50,924 nt of DNA from a virus: IMG/VR virus record IMGVR_UViG_3300036790_000288, positions 1-50,924 of that record. One strand, written 5' to 3'. Below, in pieces: positions 44,770 to 50,801 of the stretch. The stretch's first letter is position 1; every line of letters starts with the position of its first letter. Below the pieces are notes generated by a model, which saw only the letters and a program-made list of their open reading frames with translations, searched no databases and had not been told where the DNA came from. A program made the position numbers and the translations under genes.

Positions 44770-45347
44770 TACTCCTCCTCTTCGTCGTCTTCTGGCTCAA
44801 GAATCTGCGGTGCCGGCAACTGCTTTGCGCCCATGGCCCTACTGGCTCGCATCAGGAAGTCGTCTGCCCCCTCCAGCATCCCGCCCGGCCCGTCGTCATC
44901 ACCATCCGGCAACTCGTCCGGCTCCTTCTGCGATCCCGGCAGGTTGATGATCGTGCCCTTTGGCGTCGGCAGCACCCTTGCTGCTTTGTAGATGTGCTCG
45001 CGGCTGGCGTGGCCCTTGGCCTTTCTGGCGTCTTTGATGGTCACTCGCATGATCGAAGGAAGGGCGTCGAGGATCATGGCTCCGATCGACTCCCGAGACT
45101 GAATCATGTTCGCGCCGTTATAGACCTCCCAAAGTCTCCTGGGGGTGATCTTGCAGGCCATCGCCAGCGCTTCCAGCCCAATCAGGTTGCGGTTGGCCGG
45201 CGTCAGGGTGTCCCACAGGGCCACCACTGCGCGGGAAGCCTCATCTGGGTCCGCTCGCAGCACTTCGATGACGCGCGTTGGCAGGATGCCGCATTGCTTC
45301 AGTAGAGGGGCAATCTGGGGCTGCGCGGCAAGCTCTTCGGAATCCAC
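44769..45347 (-). CDS. Probable small terminase subunit (192 aa)
   Basis: Helical N-terminal part (ILPTRVIEVLRADPDEASRA, KITPRRLWEVYNGANM) suggests DNA binding; the protein ends in an acidic run (EPEDDEEEE). Such a protein immediately upstream of the large subunit is usually the small terminase. The start is uncertain: GTG 45347 gives 192 residues, while the open frame runs on to 45560 and would overlap another gene by 190 bases. Confidence 0.6.
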   Translation of the reverse strand: MDSEELAAQPQIAPLLKQCGILPTRVIEVLRADPDEASRAVVALWDTLTPANRNLIGLEALAMACKITPRRLWEVYNGANMIQSRESIGAMILDALPSIMRVTIKDARKAKGHASREHIYKAARVLPTPKGTIINLPGSQKEPDELPDGDDDGPGGMLEGADDFLMRASRAMGAKQLPAPQILEPEDDEEEE

Positions 45348-45366
45348 CTTCAGGCGTCGAAGCAGC

Positions 45367-45567
45367 TCATCCCTTCGGTTTCGATTCTTTGCTCCCGAAG
45401 GCCTTCCTGAACTCTTCGCGGTCCTTTTCCTCGCGCGAGTACTTCGCGTTGCCGAGGGTTGCCGGCTGGCGCTCCCGCGTTTCGTTGATCGGCGCGAGGT
45501 GTTCCGCGATCCGCTCGAGGGCCACGACTCCACGTTCGATGAGTTTGGCGGTTTCGGCATCTAGCAA
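45367..45567 (-). CDS. Small helical protein (66 aa)
   Basis: TTG start at 45567 with GGAGG six bases upstream (no ATG available), overlapping the upstream gene's TAG. Helical and charged (ETAKLIERGVVALERIAEHL). Not recognised; could be a packaging accessory. Confidence 0.6.
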   Translation of the reverse strand: MLDAETAKLIERGVVALERIAEHLAPINETRERQPATLGNAKYSREEKDREEFRKAFGSKESKPKG

Positions 45568-45803
45568 GCCACCCTCCGCAGCGAGCCATTGTCGTCATAG
45601 CGGTACTTCAGTCTTCCACCTTCACTCATGCGCAACTCGTACAGGCGCCTGCGGGACTCGCGGCGGCCGGAGGTGTGATACCGGTGGGGCGTGTTGACGC
45701 TGGCGCGATCGTACTTGCCGCCCAGATCACGAAGCATTCTCAGGAACACCACCAGATTGCTGGGAACGTCCATCGGTGTGGGTAGTGGACTATGTGACAT
45801 CAT
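45561..45803 (-). CDS. Small basic protein (80 aa)
   Basis: ATG at 45803 overlaps the stop of the gene before it (ATGATG). The C-terminal half is rich in Arg and Tyr (RESRRRLYELRMSEGG, RLKYRYDDNG) and may bind nucleic acid. No family recognised. Confidence 0.6.
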   Translation of the reverse strand: MMSHSPLPTPMDVPSNLVVFLRMLRDLGGKYDRASVNTPHRYHTSGRRESRRRLYELRMSEGGRLKYRYDDNGSLRRVAC

Positions 45804-46204
45804 GCCTTCACCTTCACTTTTCTCCGGGCTTTTCCGCCACGGCCGTCCGAGCCTTCAACGGTCAGCTCCATTCCTCGCGCCTGGCGCTCCTCGTTCGGGT
45901 CACGGCTCTCGAAGTGGGAGGTTTCCTGCGCTATTTCTGTCTCTTCGGCCACTGCGTCAAGGTCGGCAGCGCTCGGCAAATCGCCCTTCTGCGCGTATCC
46001 CCATGCCAGCGTCTCTCTCGCTTCCGTCGCGGTCTCTCCCGACCTCCGCAGCCTGATTTTCACCTGAAAATCGACCGCAAACGCCGCGTATTCCTTGTTC
46101 CCGCTCAGGGGTGACAAACCGCGCATCCTAGCCTGCAACTCCTCGGTGACGATGTGGATGATTTCCGAAGCCTCAAAGGGCACATTTATCGCTATTTCAG
46201 GCAC
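45800..46204 (-). CDS. Unrecognised protein (134 aa)
   Basis: Starts MPEIAINVPFEASEIIH. First half mixed alpha/beta with FAVDFQVKIRLRRSGE; second half charged and possibly disordered, ending GGKARRKVKVKA. It overlaps the HTH gene by eight bases. No signature; co-transcribed with the packaging genes. Confidence 0.6.
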   Translation of the reverse strand: MPEIAINVPFEASEIIHIVTEELQARMRGLSPLSGNKEYAAFAVDFQVKIRLRRSGETATEARETLAWGYAQKGDLPSAADLDAVAEETEIAQETSHFESRDPNEERQARGMELTVEGSDGRGGKARRKVKVKA

Positions 46205-46454
46205 TCTGCTCCTCCTTTTTGAACATCATGCAATCCGTCATCGGGAAGGGCATCCCGGACGGCGTGAAGCCTATTCCGTGCTCGCTGCACAGCTCCGCAA
46301 GGGCCTGTCTTTTGGATGCTTTTGGCACCGCGCGGCCCTTTTCCCAGCCGGTCAGCGTGTTGGCGCAAATGTCGAGCCGGGTTGCGAAGGACTTTGAGTC
46401 CATGCCCAGAAGGGCCCTTATCACCCGGATTCTCTGAGCATCGTCAAGGATCAC
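46197..46454 (-). CDS. XRE-type helix-turn-helix regulator (85 aa)
   Basis: GTG at 46454 follows AAGGAG by six bases and overlaps the previous stop (GTGA). Residues about 10-60 form an XRE HTH: RVIRALLGMDSKSFATRL, then CANTLTGWEKGRAVPKA, the recognition part being NTLTGWEKG. Phage regulators of this size often act as late or lysogeny switches. An exact palindrome (46497-46507) lies 43 bases upstream, and the second genome motif (46516-46529) lies just beyond, so this gene may regulate or be regulated through both. Confidence 0.8.
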   Translation of the reverse strand: MILDDAQRIRVIRALLGMDSKSFATRLDICANTLTGWEKGRAVPKASKRQALAELCSEHGIGFTPSGMPFPMTDCMMFKKEEQSA

Positions 46455-46759
46455 GCCCAACTCCTTAGCAGTTCTTCAGCCTTCGCCTTCGCGGCTGACA
46501 GGCTGTCATTTTCAGGTGCGCGCACGCACTCGGCATCTGTGGTCCGGGAGGCAGGATTCGATTCCTGCAACGGGGCGCTACTCGCGTATAGCTGATCCCC
46601 ACCAGCACTCTGGCGCGTCTCTATTGCACCACTCCCCGTCTTTTTGGGCCTCGAACTGCGCCACAGCGGATTCTGACACTGCGGGCACTTCTTAGGCACC
46701 GCTTTGCGCGGGGTCCAAGTATGACCGCATGTCGAATGTGGGCAGGTTCTCGGCTCCAT
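46451..46759 (-). CDS. Zinc-ribbon protein (102 aa), paralogue of the gene at 49681
   Basis: CPHSTCGHTWTPRKAVPKKCPQC-type motif (two Cys pairs around a Trp) forms a zinc ribbon at residues 4-30, followed by LWRSSRPKK. The gene at 49681 has the same layout. The ATG at 46759 is only seven bases from a TACGAT -10 box, with TTGCGA 17 bases further, so the transcript is probably leaderless. It overlaps the HTH gene's GTG. Confidence 0.7.
   Translation of the reverse strand: MEPRTCPHSTCGHTWTPRKAVPKKCPQCQNPLWRSSRPKKTGSGAIETRQSAGGDQLYASSAPLQESNPASRTTDAECVRAPENDSLSAAKAKAEELLRSWA
46497..46507. promoter_or_regulatory. Palindromic operator-like site GACAGGCTGTC (copy 8)
   Basis: Exact copy 43 bases upstream of the HTH gene start (46454) and within the C-terminal part of the zinc-ribbon gene. 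Ten bases further is the second genome motif. Confidence 0.65.
46516..46529. promoter_or_regulatory. Palindrome GTGCG-N4-CGCAC (copy 5)
   Basis: GTGCGCGCACGCAC lies inside the zinc-ribbon gene, nine bases from copy 8 of the main palindrome. The only place where both motifs lie side by side. Confidence 0.6.
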
Positions 46760-46766
46760 CGGGGTA

Positions 46767-46795
46767 ATCGTAACCGCTCGCCTGATAAATCGCAA
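46767..46795 (-). promoter_or_regulatory. Late operon promoter, probably leaderless
   Basis: On the minus strand TTGCGA (46795-46790) and TACGAT (46772-46767) are 17 bases apart, and only seven bases separate the -10 from the ATG at 46759. The transcript should begin at or within a base or two of the start codon and run through the HTH and packaging genes. Confidence 0.65.
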
Positions 46796-47173
46796 TGATT
46801 TTATGGTGGTGGAAATCGTTTAATCCGCATCCCCTTCGATGCTTTTGTTCTTCCGGTACCGGCACTGATGCACGCGCGGGGACACCTACGGTTTTGGAGA
46901 GAGAGAGTGGATTCAGGCGGAGCCGGGGCGCTATGCGTGGGGTTAAATACAGGACGTTACGCCTGCACATGCCCCCGTCACCGTGTTCCAGATGGGCTTG
47001 GTGCGGCCCATCCCCGCCGTTTTCGGTCGGGCGCTGATCACTCAGCGGGAAGGGCTGCAAAACCGGGAAAACAATTCGCGCGTTTGAGCTTTACCTGCGA
47101 CGGGGCACACGAATACCAGTTCCGTGACGCACAGCGAATTGTCGGGAAAAGATGATTTTGCATGACTCGACGC
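46796..47173. other. Gene-poor stretch (378 bp)
   Basis: I see no convincing gene here. Open frames on both strands are Arg-, Pro- and Gly-rich readings of GC-rich DNA with no clear ribosome-binding sites. A purine run (GGAGAGAGAGAG) is near 46900. The right end leads into the small RNA promoter. TGACTCGAC occurs at 47163 and again at 47240 within the small RNA. Confidence 0.5.
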
Positions 47174-47202
47174 TTGAAAAATAGCATCGAATTACGCATA
47201 AT
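47174..47202 (+). promoter_or_regulatory. Promoter of the predicted small RNA
   Basis: TTGAAA at 47174-47179 and CATAAT at 47197-47202 with exactly 17 bases between them. Nothing protein-coding follows before the terminator at 47293, so the expected product is a short RNA starting near 47208. Confidence 0.7.
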
Positions 47203-47207
47203 GCAAG

Positions 47208-47331
47208 TGCGGGGTTCGGCCGCAAACCCTGCCCATGCGTGACTCGACATCCGAATGGGAGCCCCGCACAACGTTTGCGTCACTTGACCTCCCCGCCTAC
47301 CCTCTGCCAAGACAGGTAGGCGGTCTTTTTT
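47208..47331 (+). ncRNA. Predicted free-standing small RNA (~124 nt)
   Basis: The transcript from the promoter at 47174 would begin with GTGCGGGG (47207-47214), which pairs with CCCCGCAC (47262-47269); inside this, TTCGG (47215-47219) can pair with CCGAA (47251-47255). A later CGCAAAC (47221-47227) could instead pair with GTTTGCG (47273-47279), giving two competing folds. It ends in an intrinsic terminator. No known RNA family is recognised. It lies on the plus strand between oppositely oriented operons. Confidence 0.6.
47293..47331 (+). terminator. Intrinsic terminator of the predicted small RNA
   Basis: CCGCCTAC (47293-47300) pairs with GTAGGCGG (47316-47323) around a 15-base loop, followed by TCTTTTTT to 47331. 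It is the best intrinsic terminator in the window, and points rightward with no protein gene before it. Confidence 0.85.
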
Positions 47332-47360
47332 GCGACAGGCTGTCATTTACGCGCTAGTAT
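47332..47360 (+). promoter_or_regulatory. Promoter with operator for the exported protein gene at 47367
   Basis: TAGTAT (47355-47360) ends six bases before the ATG, and the best -35 match is GCGACA (47332-47337), 17 bases away. The palindrome (47334-47344) covers the -35 and the start of the spacer, so a bound protein would block it. The transcript would be leaderless. Confidence 0.6.
47334..47344. promoter_or_regulatory. Palindromic operator-like site GACAGGCTGTC (copy 9)
   Basis: Exact copy three bases after the small RNA terminator, covering the -35 region of the promoter for the gene at 47367. Confidence 0.75.
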
Positions 47361-47366
47361 TGCCGC

Positions 47367-47882
47367 ATGAAGACCCTTCGCCTCTCGCTCACACTCCTCT
47401 CGTTTCTCGCACTCGGATGGCTCTCCGTGGGCTGCGCACACGCCCAGGTGGCACCCACAAATCACCAGGTCGCGCTGAGTTGGACCGCGCCGGCCGCTTC
47501 GGGGTCGTGGGCAGGATGCACCGCAAGTGCGCCATGCACCTACGTGGCATCGCGGATCACGCTGGCGACAGGCACGACGTCCTGCCCTGCGGCGAACGTG
47601 ACCACGCCCAACTATGCCCCTTTGAATACGGCATCTCCAGCGTCGACCACCACGTACACGGACACGAGCGCTTCGGGACTGACCACCTGCTACATCGTGC
47701 AGACGGAGCAGGGAAGTGCGGTCAGCGGTCCATCGAACGTGGCTGGGCCTTTCGTAGTGCCTGCGAACCCTCTGGCGCCATCGCTGGCCGGTAGCGAGGC
47801 CAAGGTGCAGTCGATGCCGCTACCCACGGGCGACGCTGCTGCGCCAATCCTTACCGCAAGACTCGAAGGCCGTATCAGGTAG
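47367..47882 (+). CDS. Exported fibronectin-like protein with signal peptide (171 aa)
   Basis: The first ~27 residues (MKTLRLSLTLLSFLALGW, then GCAHA) are a Sec signal; AHA-QV is a plausible cleavage site and the SVGC stretch is a weak lipobox. The mature part looks like a fibronectin type III or Ig-like domain (HQVALSWTAP, STTTYTDTSASG, CYIVQTEQGS) with four cysteines. It probably acts outside the cytoplasmic membrane. Its own operator-bearing, leaderless promoter and isolation on the plus strand suggest expression in the lysogen, perhaps as a surface-altering gene (inference). Confidence 0.75.
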   Translation: MKTLRLSLTLLSFLALGWLSVGCAHAQVAPTNHQVALSWTAPAASGSWAGCTASAPCTYVASRITLATGTTSCPAANVTTPNYAPLNTASPASTTTYTDTSASGLTTCYIVQTEQGSAVSGPSNVAGPFVVPANPLAPSLAGSEAKVQSMPLPTGDAAAPILTARLEGRIR

Positions 47883-47885
47883 CCT

Positions 47886-48107
47886 GTGCAGTATTCGCAG
47901 TTCATCTACTTCATGGAAGTTCGGGGCACGACGGGCCGATGGTACTCAGTGCGGTGGACGTGGAGCATCGACACCGCGTATCAGTACGTCGAGGATGAGG
48001 TGTGGGCCTGGCGAAAGTACCTTGAGATGAAGCGGCAGTTCGAGCCGATGGCCGTGCAGCTCTGCCGCGTCGATCGCAACACTGAGGCGCGGGAAGTGAT
48101 GGGCTAG
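47886..48107 (+). CDS. Small aromatic-rich protein (73 aa)
   Basis: GTG at 47886, four bases after the exported protein's stop. The product is rich in Trp and Tyr (WYSVRWTWSIDTAYQYVEDE) with no signal sequence. Not recognised. It meets the opposing gene with both TAG stops sharing CTAG at 48104-48107. Confidence 0.6.
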   Translation: MQYSQFIYFMEVRGTTGRWYSVRWTWSIDTAYQYVEDEVWAWRKYLEMKRQFEPMAVQLCRVDRNTEAREVMG

Positions 48108-48313
48108 AACTTTTGGGAGACGCCGAGCAGTAACCTGCGAGCAGCTTCGCTTTTACACTGGCGAAGCTGCTTCAGCATTTGCGGGGTGATGTTCCTGTAC
48201 TGGAGTCGTCGAAGGCCGTATTTCCGCCCAAGTACTGACGCTGGCGTCAGGGGGCGCCCTACTCCAGAGCCAGAATCGCGGCGTCCAACTCGTCTATTTC
48301 CTTCGTCAGACAT
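48104..48313 (-). CDS. Small basic protein (69 aa)
   Basis: ATG at 48313 after GGAGAAGAGAGT. It overlaps the upstream gene by 55 bases in another frame, more than usual here. The C-terminal half is helical and basic (NITPQMLKQLRQCKSEAARR). Could bind nucleic acid. The good ribosome-binding site supports it despite the overlap. Confidence 0.5.
   Translation of the reverse strand: MSDEGNRRVGRRDSGSGVGRPLTPASVLGRKYGLRRLQYRNITPQMLKQLRQCKSEAARRLLLGVSQKF
48235..48250. other. Inverted repeat CTGACGC/GCGTCAG
   Basis: A 16-bp near-perfect palindrome with two central bases unpaired, inside the gene at 48104. Possible protein-binding site or RNA hairpin. Confidence 0.3.
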
Positions 48314-48456
48314 ACTCTCTTCTCCAGCAGGATCTCGCGCCGCTTGTTCATGTGGTTGAGGGCGATCACGACATGCCGGTTCCTCTTGGGTTCCGCGCGT
48401 CTCTCGTCGTTCAGTGGAAGCTCTGCCAGTGCTGCCGTCTCATCTACCTTTGCCAT
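48259..48456 (-). CDS. Small charged helical protein (65 aa)
   Basis: ATG at 48456, overlapping the upstream gene by 17 bases. Charged throughout with a leucine-rich helical C-terminus (HMNKRREILLEKRVCLTKEI). It looks like a coiled-coil accessory protein. Not recognised. Confidence 0.6.
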   Translation of the reverse strand: MAKVDETAALAELPLNDERRAEPKRNRHVVIALNHMNKRREILLEKRVCLTKEIDELDAAILALE

Positions 48457-48784
48457 TGCTTTCCTCTCTCTCTGTTGGGGGATAGTCTTCCATATCGCGG
48501 TCCAACTGCCTCACCGCGGATTCCACCATCACGCGCTCAACCCGGCCATGCCGATAGGCGTTGAGGTGGAAGCGCACGAGCTCCAGATCCATCTCGGCCC
48601 GCACCACATACATCGAGTACCACCATGAGCCATCTGCCAGTTCGATCAGCTCGGCGTGGACATGGTCGATGTGGCGCTGGGTTCGCCTGATGTAGGACCG
48701 TCGCATGGAGTCGCCATGCACTGCCTGCACGATCAGCAGGCACAGGGCCACCAGCAGGGCGAACCAGATCAGGTCTCTTTTCAT
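48440..48784 (-). CDS. Membrane-anchored protein (114 aa)
   Basis: N-terminal membrane segment (WFALLVALCLLIVQAV) and a charged soluble part with LELVRFHLNAYRHGRVERV. ATG at 48784 is coupled to the next small gene (ATGA). Not recognised; envelope function likely. Confidence 0.6.
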   Translation of the reverse strand: MKRDLIWFALLVALCLLIVQAVHGDSMRRSYIRRTQRHIDHVHAELIELADGSWWYSMYVVRAEMDLELVRFHLNAYRHGRVERVMVESAVRQLDRDMEDYPPTEREESNGKGR

Positions 48785-48867
48785 GGCAGAAGCGCTCCTA
48801 TGACAATGCCGAACAGTGCGCCAACGAGTAGGCCGAGCACGAAGTAGCTGATGCAGTCCCGGTTCAT
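48781..48867 (-). CDS. Tiny membrane protein (28 aa)
   Basis: A 28-residue product starting MNRDCISYFV with a long hydrophobic stretch (LGLLVGALFGIVIGALL) and end. Its ATG at 48867 and stop overlapping the next ATG match the packing of the operon. Similar tiny membrane peptides lie at 15246. Confidence 0.5.
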   Translation of the reverse strand: MNRDCISYFVLGLLVGALFGIVIGALLP

Positions 48868-48869
48868 GG

Positions 48870-49160
48870 CTACTTGCCCTTCTTCTCGTCTTCGAGCCAA
48901 AAGTAGCCCACGGTGCTGTCTGCGTTGCGACTGGAGAGAAGGCGACGCCCCGCAGCTTCGGCGCGCTTCTTCATCTTCAGCCGGACATAGGAAAACTGGC
49001 TAACGTAGTCCGGGCACTTGTACTTGACAGCCTCACCTTCGCCGGGAGGAAGAGAAGAGATGGCTTTCCACAGGGATTCATACTTGCTGGCGTTGAACTT
49101 CACCGGTGGAGCGGGGACTTTACCCATAGGAACGACTTCAAAATCAGATACTTCGGCCAT
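48870..49160 (-). CDS. Small protein (96 aa), unknown
   Basis: Starts MAEVSDFEVVPMGKVPAPPV and continues with a helical, Lys-rich region (SYVRLKMKKRAEAAGRRL) and a beta end (TVGYFWLEDEKKGK). No membrane segment. Not recognised. Part of the minus-strand operon from 49983. Confidence 0.6.
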   Translation of the reverse strand: MAEVSDFEVVPMGKVPAPPVKFNASKYESLWKAISSLPPGEGEAVKYKCPDYVSQFSYVRLKMKKRAEAAGRRLLSSRNADSTVGYFWLEDEKKGK

Positions 49161-49169
49161 ATTGGCCTC

Positions 49170-49670
49170 CTAGATTTGAATTGAGCCCTTGCGGATCAGC
49201 CGGATGAACTCTTCGAACTCCGGGTGTTTTCGCAGGAAATCGGCTGCCTGGATGGCCTTTTCGGCGATCTCCGCATGGTTCTGGGCTAGCTTGTAGGCCT
49301 CCTCCGCCATCGAAGGTGGCAGGTTGGCTTGTTTTTCGCCGAGGATGAACAGCGCTTCACCATCTGCGATCCCCGAACCCTTGGTTCCCCACGACACCCG
49401 TGTCCCTCGATCCCACGGGCCTCCTTCGGCAGCCTGTCCGCAGTCCACACCTGGTCCAGCCATGGCTCCCTGTCGCACCCGCTCCGCATAGTCGGGCAGA
49501 GGTGCTTTCCAGCCTGCCGCGCTTGCCCGCTCGAAGCTGCCCATGGTGACCGGGTTGCCCGATTCCAAGGTCTCCTCGAAGGCCTCGCGCCGGGTCTCTA
49601 CCTGTCTGATTGCATCCCCATAGGTGGGGTACTTGTTGCCCAGCTCGACTTCGTTTCGATCCGCGTCCAT
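49170..49670 (-). CDS. Helical protein (166 aa), unknown
   Basis: The N-terminal half is acidic and the C-terminal half long helices (NHAEIAEKAIQAADFLRK). Not recognised. It starts at ATG 49670 and ends ten bases before the next gene. Confidence 0.65.
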   Translation of the reverse strand: MDADRNEVELGNKYPTYGDAIRQVETRREAFEETLESGNPVTMGSFERASAAGWKAPLPDYAERVRQGAMAGPGVDCGQAAEGGPWDRGTRVSWGTKGSGIADGEALFILGEKQANLPPSMAEEAYKLAQNHAEIAEKAIQAADFLRKHPEFEEFIRLIRKGSIQI

Positions 49671-49680
49671 TCGATCCCTC

Positions 49681-49983
49681 CTACCTCTTCGAGCAACCCT
49701 TTTGATGGCCGCTCAAACTCCCGCATTCACCGCAGCCCGAACTTTTCCCAGGCGCCGCAGCTTTCTCCGATCGCGGCTGTTCCCGGACGGCTCTCCCGTC
49801 ACCGGGTACACCTTCCGATTGCGCCGCCTGATTGCCTGTCTCCGTAACCGCTCCTGCTCGCTGCACTTCATGCACCCTCTCCTTACGCCAGTACGGACTC
49901 CTGCACGCAGGGCACTGCACCGGCGGCTCAACCTTCCGCGCCAGCCACTTGTGCTCGCATCGCAGGCACTCTCGCTGAGTCAT
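49681..49983 (-). CDS. Zinc-ribbon protein (100 aa), paralogue of the gene at 46451
   Basis: CLRCEHKWLARK...CPACRSPYWRKER contains two Cys pairs around a Trp, the same ribbon as at 46451. The C-terminus adds CGECGSLSGHQKGC, a second knuckle. A TATAAT box sits six bases before the ATG with a TG extension, so the transcript should be leaderless. First gene of the minus-strand operon 49983-48104. Confidence 0.7.
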   Translation of the reverse strand: MTQRECLRCEHKWLARKVEPPVQCPACRSPYWRKERVHEVQRAGAVTETGNQAAQSEGVPGDGRAVREQPRSEKAAAPGKSSGCGECGSLSGHQKGCSKR

Positions 49984-49989
49984 GAACTG

Positions 49990-49998
49990 ATTATATCA
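49990..49998 (-). promoter_or_regulatory. Extended -10 promoter of the operon at 49983
   Basis: On the minus strand TGATATAAT ends six bases before the start codon. No convincing -35 hexamer lies 16-18 bases upstream, as expected of an extended -10 promoter. A palindrome copy lies 42 bases beyond. Confidence 0.6.
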
Positions 49999-50036
49999 TC
50001 AACTTATCGGAAATGCATAGCCTATAAACATAGTGC

Positions 50037-50047
50037 GACAGCCTGTC
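50037..50047. promoter_or_regulatory. Palindromic operator-like site GACAGCCTGTC (copy 10)
   Basis: Exact copy about 54 bases upstream of the start at 49983 and about 42 bases beyond the -10 box, a distance more like an activator or distal operator than an occluding one. Confidence 0.6.
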
Positions 50048-50111
50048 TTCTCTAGGTGGGAATGTGGGTGGAAAAGGAGTCTCAGCCTCCGCAGGGCCCT
50101 ATGCAGGACAA

Positions 50112-50372
50112 CTAACCGCCGGCCGGATCGGAGCCAACAGGCAGCCCGGGCGCCAAGTCAACCGGCGCGGTGCAGAGATGGGAGGCCAGCAGCAGCACGG
50201 TGCGCGTGGGGGTGGTCGCACCTGTAAGCCATTGGGAAATAGCAGGTTGACTCACTCCGAGACTACAGCCAATGGACGCAAGGCGCTCCCCTGCAGAACG
50301 GCGCAACTCGATCCAGGCGCAGAAGTCTTCTCGAGTGAGAGCGGGGCGGAAACTCGTGCGAAGGCCAGCCAT
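50112..50372 (-). CDS. Helix-turn-helix regulator (86 aa)
   Basis: Residues 16-50 form an XRE-type HTH: FCAWIELRRSAGERLASI, then GVSQPAISQWLTGATTPT (SQPAISQWLTG as recognition helix). ATG at 50372. Placed between the two operons that meet near the circle junction, with a palindrome 39 bases upstream of its start, it is a good candidate for a lysogeny switch. The C-terminus is short and carries no peptidase domain. Confidence 0.75.
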   Translation of the reverse strand: MAGLRTSFRPALTREDFCAWIELRRSAGERLASIGCSLGVSQPAISQWLTGATTPTRTVLLLASHLCTAPVDLAPGLPVGSDPAGG

Positions 50373-50624
50373 CCGATAAGCCCCTTATGAAGTGGTGATG
50401 CACACAGAATGACAGGCTGTCGAATCGTGGGGCAAGTGGAAATGCGGCGGCATTACCTGAGTAATGGAGCATCGTGATAATTATCTATGATTATCGCAAA
50501 AGGTGAGAGATATTGAGTGGGCAGGAACTTAAGCAGGGGTGGTACTCACCGCGGGCACTGCCCCATCTTTTTACCTTACAGCCGTTTATGAGGCGCTTAG
50601 CCAAGCGTCGAATGGAGAAGAGAA
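50373..50624. other. Control region before the junction operon (252 bp)
   Basis: No gene is convincing here. It holds palindrome copy 11 at 50411-50421, an AT-rich segment with GATAATTATC (50475-50484) followed by GATTATC, and a GGGC/GCCC hairpin with a short T run near 50553-50572. Operators, an origin or a promoter for the gene at 50625 could lie here. Confidence 0.45.
50411..50421. promoter_or_regulatory. Palindromic operator-like site GACAGGCTGTC (copy 11)
   Basis: Exact copy 39 bases upstream of the minus-strand HTH gene at 50372. Copies 8 and 11 stand at similar distances before two HTH genes. Confidence 0.65.
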
Positions 50625-50801
50625 ATGACCAACACCACACATCCCACCTTGCGCGTCCTACTGGATGCACGCCATGCCGCTTCAAGCGCGCAACTCACCG
50701 CTTTTCTCGATGATGACGCACCGACGTGGAACCTGTTGCAGCGCGAGCTCGCCCGTCTCGATGCGGCGATCTCTGCTACCTGCTTAGAGGTGTCGCGATG
50801 A
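50625..50801 (+). CDS. Small helical protein (58 aa), first gene of the junction operon
   Basis: ATG at 50625 after GGAGAAGAG. The product (MTNTTHPTLRVLLDARH start) is helical with an acidic turn (TAFLDDDAPTW). Not recognised. Its stop overlaps the next ATG. Its last 31 codons are repeated at 1-96. Confidence 0.65.
   Translation: MTNTTHPTLRVLLDARHAASSAQLTAFLDDDAPTWNLLQRELARLDAAISATCLEVSR

Noticed and set aside
44769-45560. Long form (263 residues) of the probable small terminase subunit
   Set aside because: It would overlap the well-supported gene at 45367 by about 190 bases and adds a Ser/Arg-rich low-complexity region.
46692-47346. Minus- and plus-strand open frames in the 46.8-47.3 kb gap
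   Set aside because: Mixed Arg/Pro/Gly readings without ribosome-binding sites, overlapping a likely promoter and the small RNA terminator.
50513-50713. Plus-strand 66-codon open frame before the junction gene
   Set aside because: Overlaps the gene at 50625, which has a better ribosome-binding site and is coupled to the next gene.
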